Below, piece by piece: positions 1 through 5,409 of a stretch of 6,161 bases of DNA. Numbering within the stretch: the stretch's first letter is position 1; every line of letters begins with the position of its first letter. The stretch is taken from NCBI GenBank assembly GCA_003219995.1, contig QHRC01000125.1, forward strand, positions 1,228 through 7,388, given 5' to 3'. The notes beneath the pieces are model-generated. The model saw only the letters and a list, made by a program, of their open reading frames with translations. It did no database searches and was not told where the DNA came from. This DNA comes from Verrucomicrobiota bacterium (lineage in GTDB: Bacteria > Verrucomicrobiota > Verrucomicrobiia > Chthoniobacterales > UBA10450). The position numbers and the translations under genes were made by a program.

Positions 1-174
1 ATTGAAGAAGCGGCCGAGCGCATGGTGCGCCTGCTCAAAGACCAAAAATTGCGCGAGAAAATGGGGAAGAAAGCGCGCGAAACAGTGCGCGAGAAGTTTT
101 TGCTCATCCGTTACCTCGAAGACTATCTCGATCTTTTCAGCGTCTTCGACGAGAACTTTCACCTCCGACAATAA
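1..174 (+). CDS. Glycosyltransferase family 4 (group 1), C-terminal fragment
   Basis: This is the last 57 codons of a gene that begins upstream of the window; the frame is open from base 1 and ends at TAA 172-174. The residues resemble the C-terminal helix region of GT-B glycosyltransferases of family 4: an EEAAERMVRLLKD helix, then LREKMGKKARETV, then a REKFLLIRYLEDYL segment. The 'FLL.RYL.DYL' ending resembles trehalose synthase (TreT) and related sucrose- or trehalose-type glycosyltransferases. These enzymes transfer a sugar from a nucleotide-sugar donor in the cytoplasm. The catalytic and donor-binding parts lie outside the window, so substrate and pathway cannot be assigned. The family call is fairly good; the TreT-like subtype is only a suggestion. 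Confidence 0.7.
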   Translation: MEEAAERMVRLLKDQKLREKMGKKARETVREKFLLIRYLEDYLDLFSVFDENFHLRQ

Positions 175-218
175 ATGCGACACCGCCGCACGACTGTCGG
201 CCCGCGAAAGATTTTAGT

Positions 219-452
219 ATGGCTAAATGCGAAGTTTGCGAAAACGAGTATGACAAGGCGTTCGAGGTGGTCGTGGCCGGCCAGCGGCACACGTTCGACA
301 GCTTCGAGTGCGCAATCCACGCTCTCGCGCCGGTTTGTCCGCACTGCGACTGCCGGGTTATCGGGCATGGCGTCGAGCAAAACGGCAAAATTTTTTGCTG
401 CGTCAATTGCGCCCGCGCCGGCGGTAAGACGCAGTTAAAGGACCGCGCCTGA
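219..452 (+). CDS. Small Cys-rich zinc-binding protein (prokaryotic metallothionein-like)
   Basis: A 77-residue protein with nine cysteines: C4 and C7 (CxxC), C31 in a TFDSFECAIH segment, C40/C43/C45 (CPHCDC), and C60/C61/C64 (CCVNCA), plus nearby histidines H24, H34, H42 and H50. The second half follows the layout of bacterial metallothioneins of the SmtA type, C..C.C followed by a G..GK.(Y/F)C...CA segment. The first half looks like a separate CxxC treble-clef or TRASH-like knuckle that ends in the F..C motif. Probable role: binding zinc or another soft metal in the cytoplasm; no catalytic motif is visible. Only a weak purine stretch (GAAAG, 206-210) precedes the ATG. It lies 44 bases after the glycosyltransferase stop, so co-transcription is possible. 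The family resemblance is clear; the physiological role is unknown. Confidence 0.75.
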   Translation: MAKCEVCENEYDKAFEVVVAGQRHTFDSFECAIHALAPVCPHCDCRVIGHGVEQNGKIFCCVNCARAGGKTQLKDRA

Positions 453-503
453 CCTCCGGAAGCGACGATCACCGTAAAAAACTCGACTCGCCCCGGCCAG
501 GAT

Positions 504-895
504 TTATTTCCGATGCCAGTCGAGCGTCACATTTTTCTTGCGCAGCTTACAGGCGTGACTGACGAGAGTGAAGTGGAGCGAGTCCTTGTCAGGACGTGTG
601 AACCGGTAAACGCCTTTGCCCTCGCAGCCCTTCGGGTTTATTCCGCCCGTCCGCATGATTGTTACCGTGTTGCCCGAGAGGGTGCACGTGCCCCATACAT
701 CCCATCCCGTTTGCCATCTTTATCAAAATCGACATCAAAGGTGCCGTCGGCCTTGATCATCCAGACTGTGCCGAGCGAGTTCGTCCACGTTCCAACAAGA
801 GCGGCTTGTCCAGATTTCGGAAAAGTGGCGCAGGCGCCAGGGAGCGCCAAGACCGGGCCGGCTAAAACGATTCGAAGAGAGGTTTCTGTTTTCAT
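504..895 (-). pseudogene. Small exported protein, frameshifted by a 5-bp tandem duplication
   Basis: The minus-strand frame starts at ATG 895-893 (or in-frame ATG 904-902) with a signal-peptide-like start: MKTETSLR, then a hydrophobic stretch through about residue 20, then GACATF as a plausible cleavage area. The mature part reads LVGTWTNSLGTVWMIKADGT and then D64. After that the frame breaks and stops about 12 codons later. Reading resumes in another frame as VWGTCTLSGNTVTIMRTGG, through KGCEGKGVYRF and KLRKKNVTLDWHRK, ending at TAA 506-504. The break coincides with a duplicated GGGAT (plus-strand ATCCC ATCCC, 699-708); removing one copy restores a 128-residue protein. It resembles a small secreted family I associate with Verrucomicrobia, of unknown function, perhaps a lipocalin-like or copper-resistance-type beta fold. 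It may be a true pseudogene or a sequencing error. It is convergent with the Cys-rich gene and divergent from mrp. Confidence 0.75.
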
Positions 896-916
896 GCCGG
901 CCATCGTGTCTGGCTG

Positions 917-944
917 CCTCTTAAAGGCGCAAGCCTTTCTCAGG
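917..944. other. Small hairpin with GCAA tetraloop in the divergent intergenic region
   Basis: AAAGGC (923-928) and GCCTTT (933-938) form a perfect 6-bp stem closed by GCAA, a GNRA-type loop on the plus strand. Flanking CCT (917-919) and AGG (942-944) could extend it across an internal loop. No T-tract follows, so it is not an intrinsic terminator. It sits between the mrp start and the start of the minus-strand exported protein gene, where promoters for both would be expected. Function unknown. Confidence 0.35.
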
Positions 945-983
945 AAATCTTTACTCGCTTCGCCGCCTCGGTAATTTTTGCAG

Positions 984-2024
984 ATGCAAGTCTCCGACGA
1001 GCAAATTAGAGAAGCGCTTAAGGCCGTAAAATATCCCGGCTTCACTCGCGACATTGTCTCGTTTGGCCTCATCAAGTCGGTCGATGTCGACAACGGCGAA
1101 GTCAAAGTGCAGCTCGCGCTTGCCACGAATGATCCGAACATTCCAGCGACGATCAAAAACGATGCCGAGAAGGTGTTGCTGGACATCGCCGGCGTTCAAA
1201 GCGCGACAGTTTTGATCGATATCCACGCGCCGCCGGCCGGCGCGGGCGCCGGCGTGGGCGCGATTCGCATCCCGGGCATCAAACAGGTGATTGCGATCGC
1301 GAGCGGCAAAGGCGGCGTGGGGAAATCGACGGTTGCGGCCAATCTCGCCGTCGCGCTCGAGCAGACCAAAGCGCGGGTCGGTCTTTGCGATTGCGATATC
1401 TACGGCCCGAGCATTTCGCTCATGTTTGGCACTCGTGAGCGGCCGATGGCCACGGATGAAAACAAGATTGTGCCGATCGAGCAATACGGCCTTCGCCTCA
1501 TGTCGATGGGATTTCTGCTCGATGACACTTCGCCGGCGATTCTGCGCGGGCCAATGGTCACGCGTTACACGCAGCAATTTCTGCGACAGGTTGAATGGGG
1601 CGAGCTGGATTACCTGGTGCTCGACCTTCCGCCCGGGACTGGCGACATCCAGCTCACGATTGTGCAAACAGTTGCGCTCTCCGGCGCCATTATCGTGACT
1701 ACGCCGCAGGAAGTCGCGCTGATCGATGCGCGCAAAGCCGCCACCATGTTCGAAAAAGTGAACGTGCCGGTGCTCGGTCTCATTGAAAACATGAGCTATT
1801 TCGTTTCGCCTTCCGATCACAAACGCTACGACATTTTCGGCAGCGGCGGCGGCGAACGCGAAGCGAAACGATTGCGCGTCCCTTTGCTCGGCCAAATCCC
1901 GATCGACATTGCCACGCGCGAGGCTGGCGACCGCGGGATACCCATCGTGGCCGAAGATAGGGAGTCGATTGTCACGGCCAAGTTTAACAAAATCGCGCGG
2001 CGGATCCGGGAGACCCTGCCGTGA
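984..2024 (+). CDS. mrp: Mrp/ApbC-family P-loop ATPase (Fe-S cluster carrier-like)
   Basis: A cytoplasmic ATPase of the Mrp/NBP35/ApbC family, which in other bacteria carries and delivers iron-sulfur clusters. With the ATG at 984 it is 346 residues; a TTG at 978 is the alternative start. Residues 1 to about 80 form the MIP18/DUF59 domain (YPGFTRDIVSFGLI). A linker rich in Gly and Ala leads to the ATPase: deviant Walker A GKGGVGKST at 108-116, switch-like CDCDIYGPS at 135-143, Walker B-type LDLPPGTGD at 213-221, and ENMSYF at 268-273. The length is normal for the two-domain form. The cysteine pair that usually follows ENMSYF is replaced by SPSD (275-278), and the only cysteines are C135 and C137. 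No convincing Shine-Dalgarno sequence is seen. The gene stands alone, divergent from the frameshifted gene. The family is certain; the Fe-S role is inferred and weakened by the missing CxxC. Confidence 0.93.
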   Translation: MQVSDEQIREALKAVKYPGFTRDIVSFGLIKSVDVDNGEVKVQLALATNDPNIPATIKNDAEKVLLDIAGVQSATVLIDIHAPPAGAGAGVGAIRIPGIKQVIAIASGKGGVGKSTVAANLAVALEQTKARVGLCDCDIYGPSISLMFGTRERPMATDENKIVPIEQYGLRLMSMGFLLDDTSPAILRGPMVTRYTQQFLRQVEWGELDYLVLDLPPGTGDIQLTIVQTVALSGAIIVTTPQEVALIDARKAATMFEKVNVPVLGLIENMSYFVSPSDHKRYDIFGSGGGEREAKRLRVPLLGQIPIDIATREAGDRGIPIVAEDRESIVTAKFNKIARRIRETLP

Positions 2025-2114
2025 TTAGGCTCAGTTGAGTTAAATAGGTATGGCTGATGCTACGTCATACTTATCCGCTACTTATTCGCTTTTTATTGAC
2101 CAGTTCTTGTTTTT

Positions 2115-2360
2115 ATGGAAAAGAGTCCTCCCATGCCCCCAACGCAACAGGATCGGTCCCAGTTCGTTAAGAACTCGGTGCTCTACAAAGAGTTCCTGGC
2201 CGAGCGCGAAGAAATCTTGAAGCACAAATGGATTGAGAGCGAAAAGGCCGGAAAAGATATCGGCTTTGAAAAAGCCTTGCTCGATTGGATCGTGAAACAT
2301 CGCTCCAACTGGCGAGACCGAAGAATAAAGGAGGCGCGCACCGAAAAGTCCGCCTCCTAA
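2115..2360 (+). CDS. Small charged conserved protein, DUF4032-tail-like
   Basis: An 81-residue, highly charged, probably cytoplasmic helical protein with no membrane segment or signal peptide. Its core, residues about 18-70, reads FVKNSVLYKEFLAEREEI, then LKHKWIESEKAGKDIGFEKA, then LLDWIVKHRSNWR. The 'H.W..SE.AG.D.G...A' pattern resembles, from memory, the C-terminal segment of DUF4032 proteins; I cannot verify this and the function is unknown. Two starts are possible: ATG 2115, without any upstream Shine-Dalgarno, and in-frame ATG 2133, preceded by a purine-rich GGAAAAGAG at a usable distance. The leader (2025-2114) is noticeably AT-richer than the rest of the window. The last codons form the 5' arm, loop and 3' arm of an intrinsic terminator, so the C-terminal tail RTEKSAS may be shaped by the RNA structure rather than by protein function. 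Confidence 0.75.
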   Translation: MEKSPPMPPTQQDRSQFVKNSVLYKEFLAEREEILKHKWIESEKAGKDIGFEKALLDWIVKHRSNWRDRRIKEARTEKSAS

Positions 2361-2367
2361 ATTTTTT
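2329..2367 (+). terminator. Intrinsic terminator overlapping the end of the small gene
   Basis: AGGAGGCG (2329-2336) pairs perfectly with CGCCTCCT (2351-2358) across a 14-base loop, followed by AAA and six T residues (2362-2367). The TAA stop codon (2358-2360) sits at the base of the 3' arm. It ends the small gene's transcript just before the pyrR leader. Since it precedes the PyrR-binding hairpin, it is not arranged like a classic pyr attenuator. Confidence 0.72.
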
Positions 2368-2370
2368 GTT

Positions 2371-2401
2371 CCTTTAACGCGATCCCGCGAGGTCGCCAAG
2401 G
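2371..2401 (+). promoter_or_regulatory. PyrR-binding RNA hairpin that sequesters the pyrR Shine-Dalgarno
   Basis: GATCCCGCGAGGTC (2381-2394) fits the PyrR-binding consensus ARUCCNGNGAGGYU at all positions except the two outermost, where an A-U pair is replaced by G-C. Predicted fold: upper stem 2379-2384 with 2391-2396, closed by hexaloop CCCGCGA's first-to-sixth core C-C-G-C-G-A (2385-2390). An internal loop follows (2375-2378 against 2397), then a lower stem CCTT (2371-2374) with AAGG (2398-2401). That AAGG is the ribosome-binding sequence of pyrR (AAGGA, 2398-2402, five bases before ATG 2408). PyrR bound to UMP or UTP should stabilise the fold and block translation. The consensus is known from Bacillus; SD-masking autorepression is known from Mycobacterium smegmatis; its operation here is inferred. 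Confidence 0.85.
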
Positions 2402-2407
2402 AATACA

Positions 2408-2965
2408 ATGAAAGATCGACGATCAACTTCTCCCGCTGTCCCCATCATGGACGCGGCTGCTATTCAACGCGCCCTTCGGCGCGTCGCCCATGAGATTGTC
2501 GAGCGAAATCCCGACCTAGGCTCGCTCGTGCTTGCCGGGATCCCTTCTCGCGGAGTGGAAATCGCGCGCCGCCTCGCCGAGTTCATCCGCGCGAGTGAAA
2601 AGATCGAGATCGAGACCGGGATTGTCGATGTTGCGATGCATCGCGACGACGTCGGCGCGCGGGCTGAACTGCCCATTGTTCGCGAGTCGAAACTTCCGCT
2701 GCCGCTGGAAGGCCGGACGCTGATCATTGTCGATGACGTTCTGTACACCGGACGAACGGTGCGCGCGGCGATGGACGCGATCAGTTCCTTCGGACGGCCG
2801 GCACGAATCCAACTCGCCGCGCTGATCGATCGCGGACACCGCGAGCTGCCCATCCGCGCCGATTACGTCGGCAAGAATCTGCCGAGCGCCGCCAGCGAGA
2901 AAGTGCGCGTTCGGCTCGAGCAAACCGACGGCGAAGCTGACGTGGTCTGGTTACTCAAAGAATGA
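2408..2965 (+). CDS. pyrR: PyrR, pyrimidine operon regulator / uracil phosphoribosyltransferase
   Basis: A 185-residue type-I phosphoribosyltransferase-fold protein. The PRPP loop VDDVLYTGRTVRAA lies at 108-121, preceded by AGIPSRGVEIA near 43-53 and followed by LIDRGHRELPIRADYVGKNLP, the signature of PyrR. The segment usually written LYRDD is MHRDD here. PyrR binds pyr leader RNA when UMP or UTP is plentiful, and many members also convert uracil plus PRPP to UMP. The chosen start (ATG 2408) has a good Shine-Dalgarno (AAGGA, 2398-2402). A later in-frame ATG at 2447 (MDAAAIQRAL) matches where many family members begin, so the first 13 residues may be an extension. It heads the pyrR-pyrB-pyrC cluster and carries its own binding hairpin in the leader, implying autoregulation. 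Confidence 0.95.
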   Translation: MKDRRSTSPAVPIMDAAAIQRALRRVAHEIVERNPDLGSLVLAGIPSRGVEIARRLAEFIRASEKIEIETGIVDVAMHRDDVGARAELPIVRESKLPLPLEGRTLIIVDDVLYTGRTVRAAMDAISSFGRPARIQLAALIDRGHRELPIRADYVGKNLPSAASEKVRVRLEQTDGEADVVWLLKE

Positions 2966-2986
2966 AAGCACGCGCGCATTGGTTTA

Positions 2987-3093
2987 GGGAGCGCACGCAT
3001 CCTGCGTGCATCGCTCGGCATCTTGCCGAACGACTTCTCGTGACCTGTTCGCCGCAAGATGCAGCGAACTGCCGGCAAGATGCCGGCGCTCCC
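2987..3093. repeat. 107-bp REP/BIME-like multi-hairpin palindromic element
   Basis: The ends are a perfect 8-bp inverted repeat, GGGAGCGC (2987-2994) and GCGCTCCC (3086-3093). Inside are four hairpins built on one design, GCA-3 bases-TGC: 2993-3009 (loop TCC), 3015-3029 (TCT), 3047-3069 (AGA, stem GTTCGC/GCGAAC with one mismatch) and 3071-3087 (AGA), plus a small ACGA/TCGT stem at 3030-3041. The first two loops are in one orientation and the last two are inverted, so the whole unit is itself palindromic. Stem bases differ between hairpins but stay complementary. This is typical of REP sequences moved by RAYT (Y1 tyrosine) transposases; no transposase is in the window. It fills most of the pyrR-pyrB gap and ends 11 bases before the pyrB start. 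Confidence 0.8.
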
Positions 3094-3104
3094 CAATTCA
3101 CGAC

Positions 3105-4037
3105 ATGAAAACCCGCTGGACACGCAAAGATTTGCTCGGCTTGCGCGAATTGTCGGCCGACGAAATCAATTTGATCCTTGAGACGGCCGACGCGTTTAAG
3201 CAAGTCGGCACGCGCGAGATCAAGAAGGTTCCAGCGCTCCGTGGCAAGACGCTCGTGAACTTCTTTGTCGAGCCGAGCACGCGCACGCGCACTTCGTTCG
3301 AACTGGCCGCTTCACGCCTGAGCGCCGACGTAATTAACATTTCGGCAGGCACATCAAGTCTGGCGAAAGGGGAAACGCTCAAGGACACCGCCAAGGTTTT
3401 GGAAGCGAACCACGCGGACATTATTGTTCTGCGCCATAGCTCGGCCGGCGCATCTGAATTTCTCGCGCAACGATTGAAGTCGAGCGTGATCAATGCCGGC
3501 GACGGCGCCCACGAACATCCCACCCAAGGGTTGCTCGATCTTTACACAATTCGTGAAAAGCGAAACAAGATCGACAATCTTAAGGTCGTCATCGTCGGGG
3601 ACATTTTGTTCAGCCGCGTCGCGCGCTCCAACATTTTCGGTCTGCTCAAACTTGGCGCGCGGGTCACACTGGTCGGTCCCAGCACGCTGGTGCCGCGCGA
3701 GTTCGAGAAACTCGGCGTCAGCATTTCGCACAAGATCGACAATGTCCTTCCGGATGCGGACGTCGTCAATCTGCTACGCATCCAGCACGAACGTCAGCGC
3801 AAAGAATATTTTCCCAGTGTCGGCGAATACACTCAACTTTTCGGGCTGACGAAAGAGCGGGCGAAACTTTTGAAGCCGGATTGTTTGATCATGCATCCGG
3901 GACCGATCAATCGCGGCGTCGAGATCGACAGCGAAGTCGCGGACGGATTGCAAAGTGTCATTCTCGACCAAGTGACCAACGGCCTCGCCGTGCGCATGGC
4001 TGTTCTTTATCTTTGCGGAGGAATCGCAACGCCATGA
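3105..4037 (+). CDS. pyrB: Aspartate carbamoyltransferase catalytic subunit
   Basis: A 310-residue cytoplasmic enzyme joining carbamoyl phosphate and aspartate to give N-carbamoyl-aspartate, the committed step of de novo pyrimidine synthesis. Carbamoyl phosphate contacts are visible: STRTRTSF at 58-65, SLAKGE at 85-90, RHSSAG at 110-115 and HPTQ at 138-141. The C-terminal half has LRIQHERQ and HPGPINRG, which bind aspartate and close the site. The length matches the usual catalytic chain of about 305-310. No pyrI regulatory-subunit gene is nearby, which suggests control through PyrR rather than allosteric nucleotide binding. ATG 3105 lies 11 bases after a palindromic repeat and has no Shine-Dalgarno sequence. 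The upstream in-frame ATG at 3006 lies inside the repeat and is unlikely. The stop overlaps the pyrC start (ATGA), implying translational coupling. Confidence 0.96.
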   Translation: MKTRWTRKDLLGLRELSADEINLILETADAFKQVGTREIKKVPALRGKTLVNFFVEPSTRTRTSFELAASRLSADVINISAGTSSLAKGETLKDTAKVLEANHADIIVLRHSSAGASEFLAQRLKSSVINAGDGAHEHPTQGLLDLYTIREKRNKIDNLKVVIVGDILFSRVARSNIFGLLKLGARVTLVGPSTLVPREFEKLGVSISHKIDNVLPDADVVNLLRIQHERQRKEYFPSVGEYTQLFGLTKERAKLLKPDCLIMHPGPINRGVEIDSEVADGLQSVILDQVTNGLAVRMAVLYLCGGIATP

Positions 4038-5347
4038 GCGCGACCATCATTCGCAATGGCCGGGTCGTCGATCCGGCCAACAAGCGGGATGAGATGGTCG
4101 ATCTTGCCATTGTCGATGGAAAGATTGCCCAGAGGTCGGAGGTCAGCCGCCTTCGCCAGGCTACGGCGAGCCAAGGAGGCAAGAAGTCAGAAGTTGAAGA
4201 GATCAATGCGAAGGGGCTGATCGTTGCGCCCGGTTTGATCGACATGCACGTGCATCTGCGCGAGCCGGGATTCAGTCACAAGGAAACGATCGAATCCGGG
4301 GCCCGCGCGGCGGCCGCGGGCGGATTCACCACGATTGCCTGCATGCCGAATTCGTCGCCGCCGGCGGACAATCCGAGCACGATCGCGTGGATCAAGGACC
4401 GCGCAGCGGAAACCGGGTGCGTGAACGTCTTACCGACCGGCGCAATTTCAAAAGATCTAGCGGGCGAGATGCTGGCGCCGATCGGTTCACTGAAACAGGC
4501 AGGCGTAGTCGCGATTACGGACGACGGTCATTGCATTCAAAATCATGAGTTGATGCGCTGCGCGGTCGAGTACGCGCGCATGTTTGGTTTGCCGGTGCTC
4601 GATCATTGTCAGGATTACAATCTCGTTGGCAGCGGCGTCGTGCACGAGGGTTATTGGAGCACGCTGCTTGGTTTGCCGGGCTGGCCGGCAGCGGGCGAGG
4701 AGGCGATCGTGCTGCGAAATATTTTGCTGGCCGAACTTTGCGATCATCATATTCATTGCCAGCACGTCAGTGCGGCCGGAAGCGTGCGATTGCTCCGCGA
4801 GGCGCGCGCACGCGGTGTGAAAATCAGCGGCGAAGTTTGCCCGCACCACATCGCCTTGACCGACGAAGCGATCCAGTACTTCGACACCAATTTCAAAATG
4901 AATCCGCCGCTACGCGCGCAACGCGATGTCGATGCGCTTCTGGAAGGAATCGCTGATGGCACGTTGTCGATCTTGGCGTCGGATCACGCGCCGCACGCAG
5001 ATTTCGAAAAGGAAGTTGAGTTCGATGCCGCACCATTCGGTATCGTCGGACTGGAGACAGCGCTTGGAATTTTTATCGATCTGCTGGTGCATAAACATGG
5101 CAAGATCGACATCGGACGTTTGATCGAGATGTACACGATCGAGCCGGCGCGTTTGCTCAAGATCGACGCTGGAACCTTGTCGCCGGGCGCCGCGGCCGAT
5201 GTCACGCTGATCGATCCGGATCTGGAATGGACGGTCACGATCGACACGTTCCAGTCTGCGTCGCGCAATTCGCCGTTTGACGGTTGGAAATTAAAGGGCC
5301 GCGCGGTGCGGACGATTGTAGGCGGCGAGACAGCCTGGAAACTGTAG
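4034..5347 (+). CDS. pyrC: Dihydroorotase, class I (amidohydrolase)
   Basis: A 437-residue zinc amidohydrolase that cyclises N-carbamoyl-aspartate to dihydroorotate, the step after pyrB. Metal and substrate motifs appear in order: [10 protein letters not shown] at 70-79 (H72, H74, R76), [43 protein letters not shown] and the catalytic-Asp segment ASDHAPH. ITDDG and ASDHAPH mark the class I (long) type, which in Aquifex forms a complex with PyrB; the same is possible here. Residues about 33-56 are an extra segment rich in R, S, E, Q and K, encoded by repeat DNA, between strand IVDGKIA and [12 protein letters not shown]. The ATG at 4034 overlaps the pyrB stop; GGAGG (4017-4021) lies 12 bases upstream. 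The TAG stop (5345-5347) is part of a palindromic repeat. Confidence 0.96.
   Translation: MSATIIRNGRVVDPANKRDEMVDLAIVDGKIAQRSEVSRLRQATASQGGKKSEVEEINAKGLIVAPGLIDMHVHLREPGFSHKETIESGARAAAAGGFTTIACMPNSSPPADNPSTIAWIKDRAAETGCVNVLPTGAISKDLAGEMLAPIGSLKQAGVVAITDDGHCIQNHELMRCAVEYARMFGLPVLDHCQDYNLVGSGVVHEGYWSTLLGLPGWPAAGEEAIVLRNILLAELCDHHIHCQHVSAAGSVRLLREARARGVKISGEVCPHHIALTDEAIQYFDTNFKMNPPLRAQRDVDALLEGIADGTLSILASDHAPHADFEKEVEFDAAPFGIVGLETALGIFIDLLVHKHGKIDIGRLIEMYTIEPARLLKIDAGTLSPGAAADVTLIDPDLEWTVTIDTFQSASRNSPFDGWKLKGRAVRTIVGGETAWKL
4132..4196 (+). repeat. In-frame repeat insertion within pyrC, flanked by heptad repeats
   Basis: Two heptads, GAGGTCG (4132-4138) and GAGGTCA (4139-4145), are followed by a 35-base block (4146-4180). 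This block contains CGCCTTCGCC and GGCTACGGCG as imperfect inverted arms, then GAGCCAAGGAGG. After two bases come two more heptads, GAAGTCA (4183-4189) and GAAGTTG (4190-4196). The whole looks like a degenerate GARGTCR heptad array with a short palindromic repeat inserted in it. From memory, CTTCGCC..GGCTACGGCG repeats are common in Verrucomicrobia genomes. It encodes the extra surface segment near residues 33-56 of dihydroorotase without breaking the frame. Confidence 0.65.
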
Positions 5348-5403
5348 CGGCGGTCTATGACCGCCGGATGAGTAAATTTCGACGCTCATAGAGCGCCGCT
5401 ACA
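5343..5403. repeat. 61-bp palindromic element between convergent genes, contains the pyrC stop
   Basis: The outer arms TGTAGCGGCG (5343-5352) and CGCCGCTACA (5394-5403) are perfectly complementary. Inside are two hairpins: CGGCGGTC-TAT-GACCGCCG (5348-5366) and CGCTC-ATA-GAGCG (5383-5395), with loops that are inverted relative to each other, separated by an AT-rich spacer. The TAG at 5345-5347 is the pyrC stop codon, and the element ends six bases before the stop of the convergent CBS gene. No T-tract follows on either strand, so any termination role would not be classical. It is related to the element at 6002-6068. Confidence 0.75.
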
Positions 5404-5409
5404 GAACAA

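Noticed and set aside
513..974. 153-codon plus-strand open frame
   Set aside because: It is antisense to the exported protein gene, whose minus-strand translation has a signal peptide, coherent motifs and an explained frameshift. The plus-strand product looks unstructured and lacks family features.
951..1895. 314-codon minus-strand open frame opposite mrp
   Set aside because: It is the antisense shadow of the Mrp ATPase gene, typical of GC-rich codon use; the product is rich in R, H and A with no recognisable domain.
2035..2101. Possible promoters (TTGAGT at 2035, TTGACC at 2096) before the small gene
   Set aside because: No acceptable -10 box at 16-18 bases from either hexamer, so I did not call a promoter.
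2987..3093. CRISPR array or tRNA-like structure
   Set aside because: The hairpins are not regularly spaced direct repeats with unique spacers, and no tRNA consensus elements are present. Palindromic repeat architecture explains them.
3006..3104. Upstream extension of pyrB (start at 3006)
   Set aside because: The added residues are encoded entirely by the palindromic repeat, and the family length and N-terminus fit the start at 3105.
3881..4033. Upstream extension of pyrC into the end of pyrB
   Set aside because: The extension overlaps pyrB by about 150 bases and reads as low-complexity Arg/Ser-rich shadow. The ATGA-overlap start at 4034 matches the family N-terminus.
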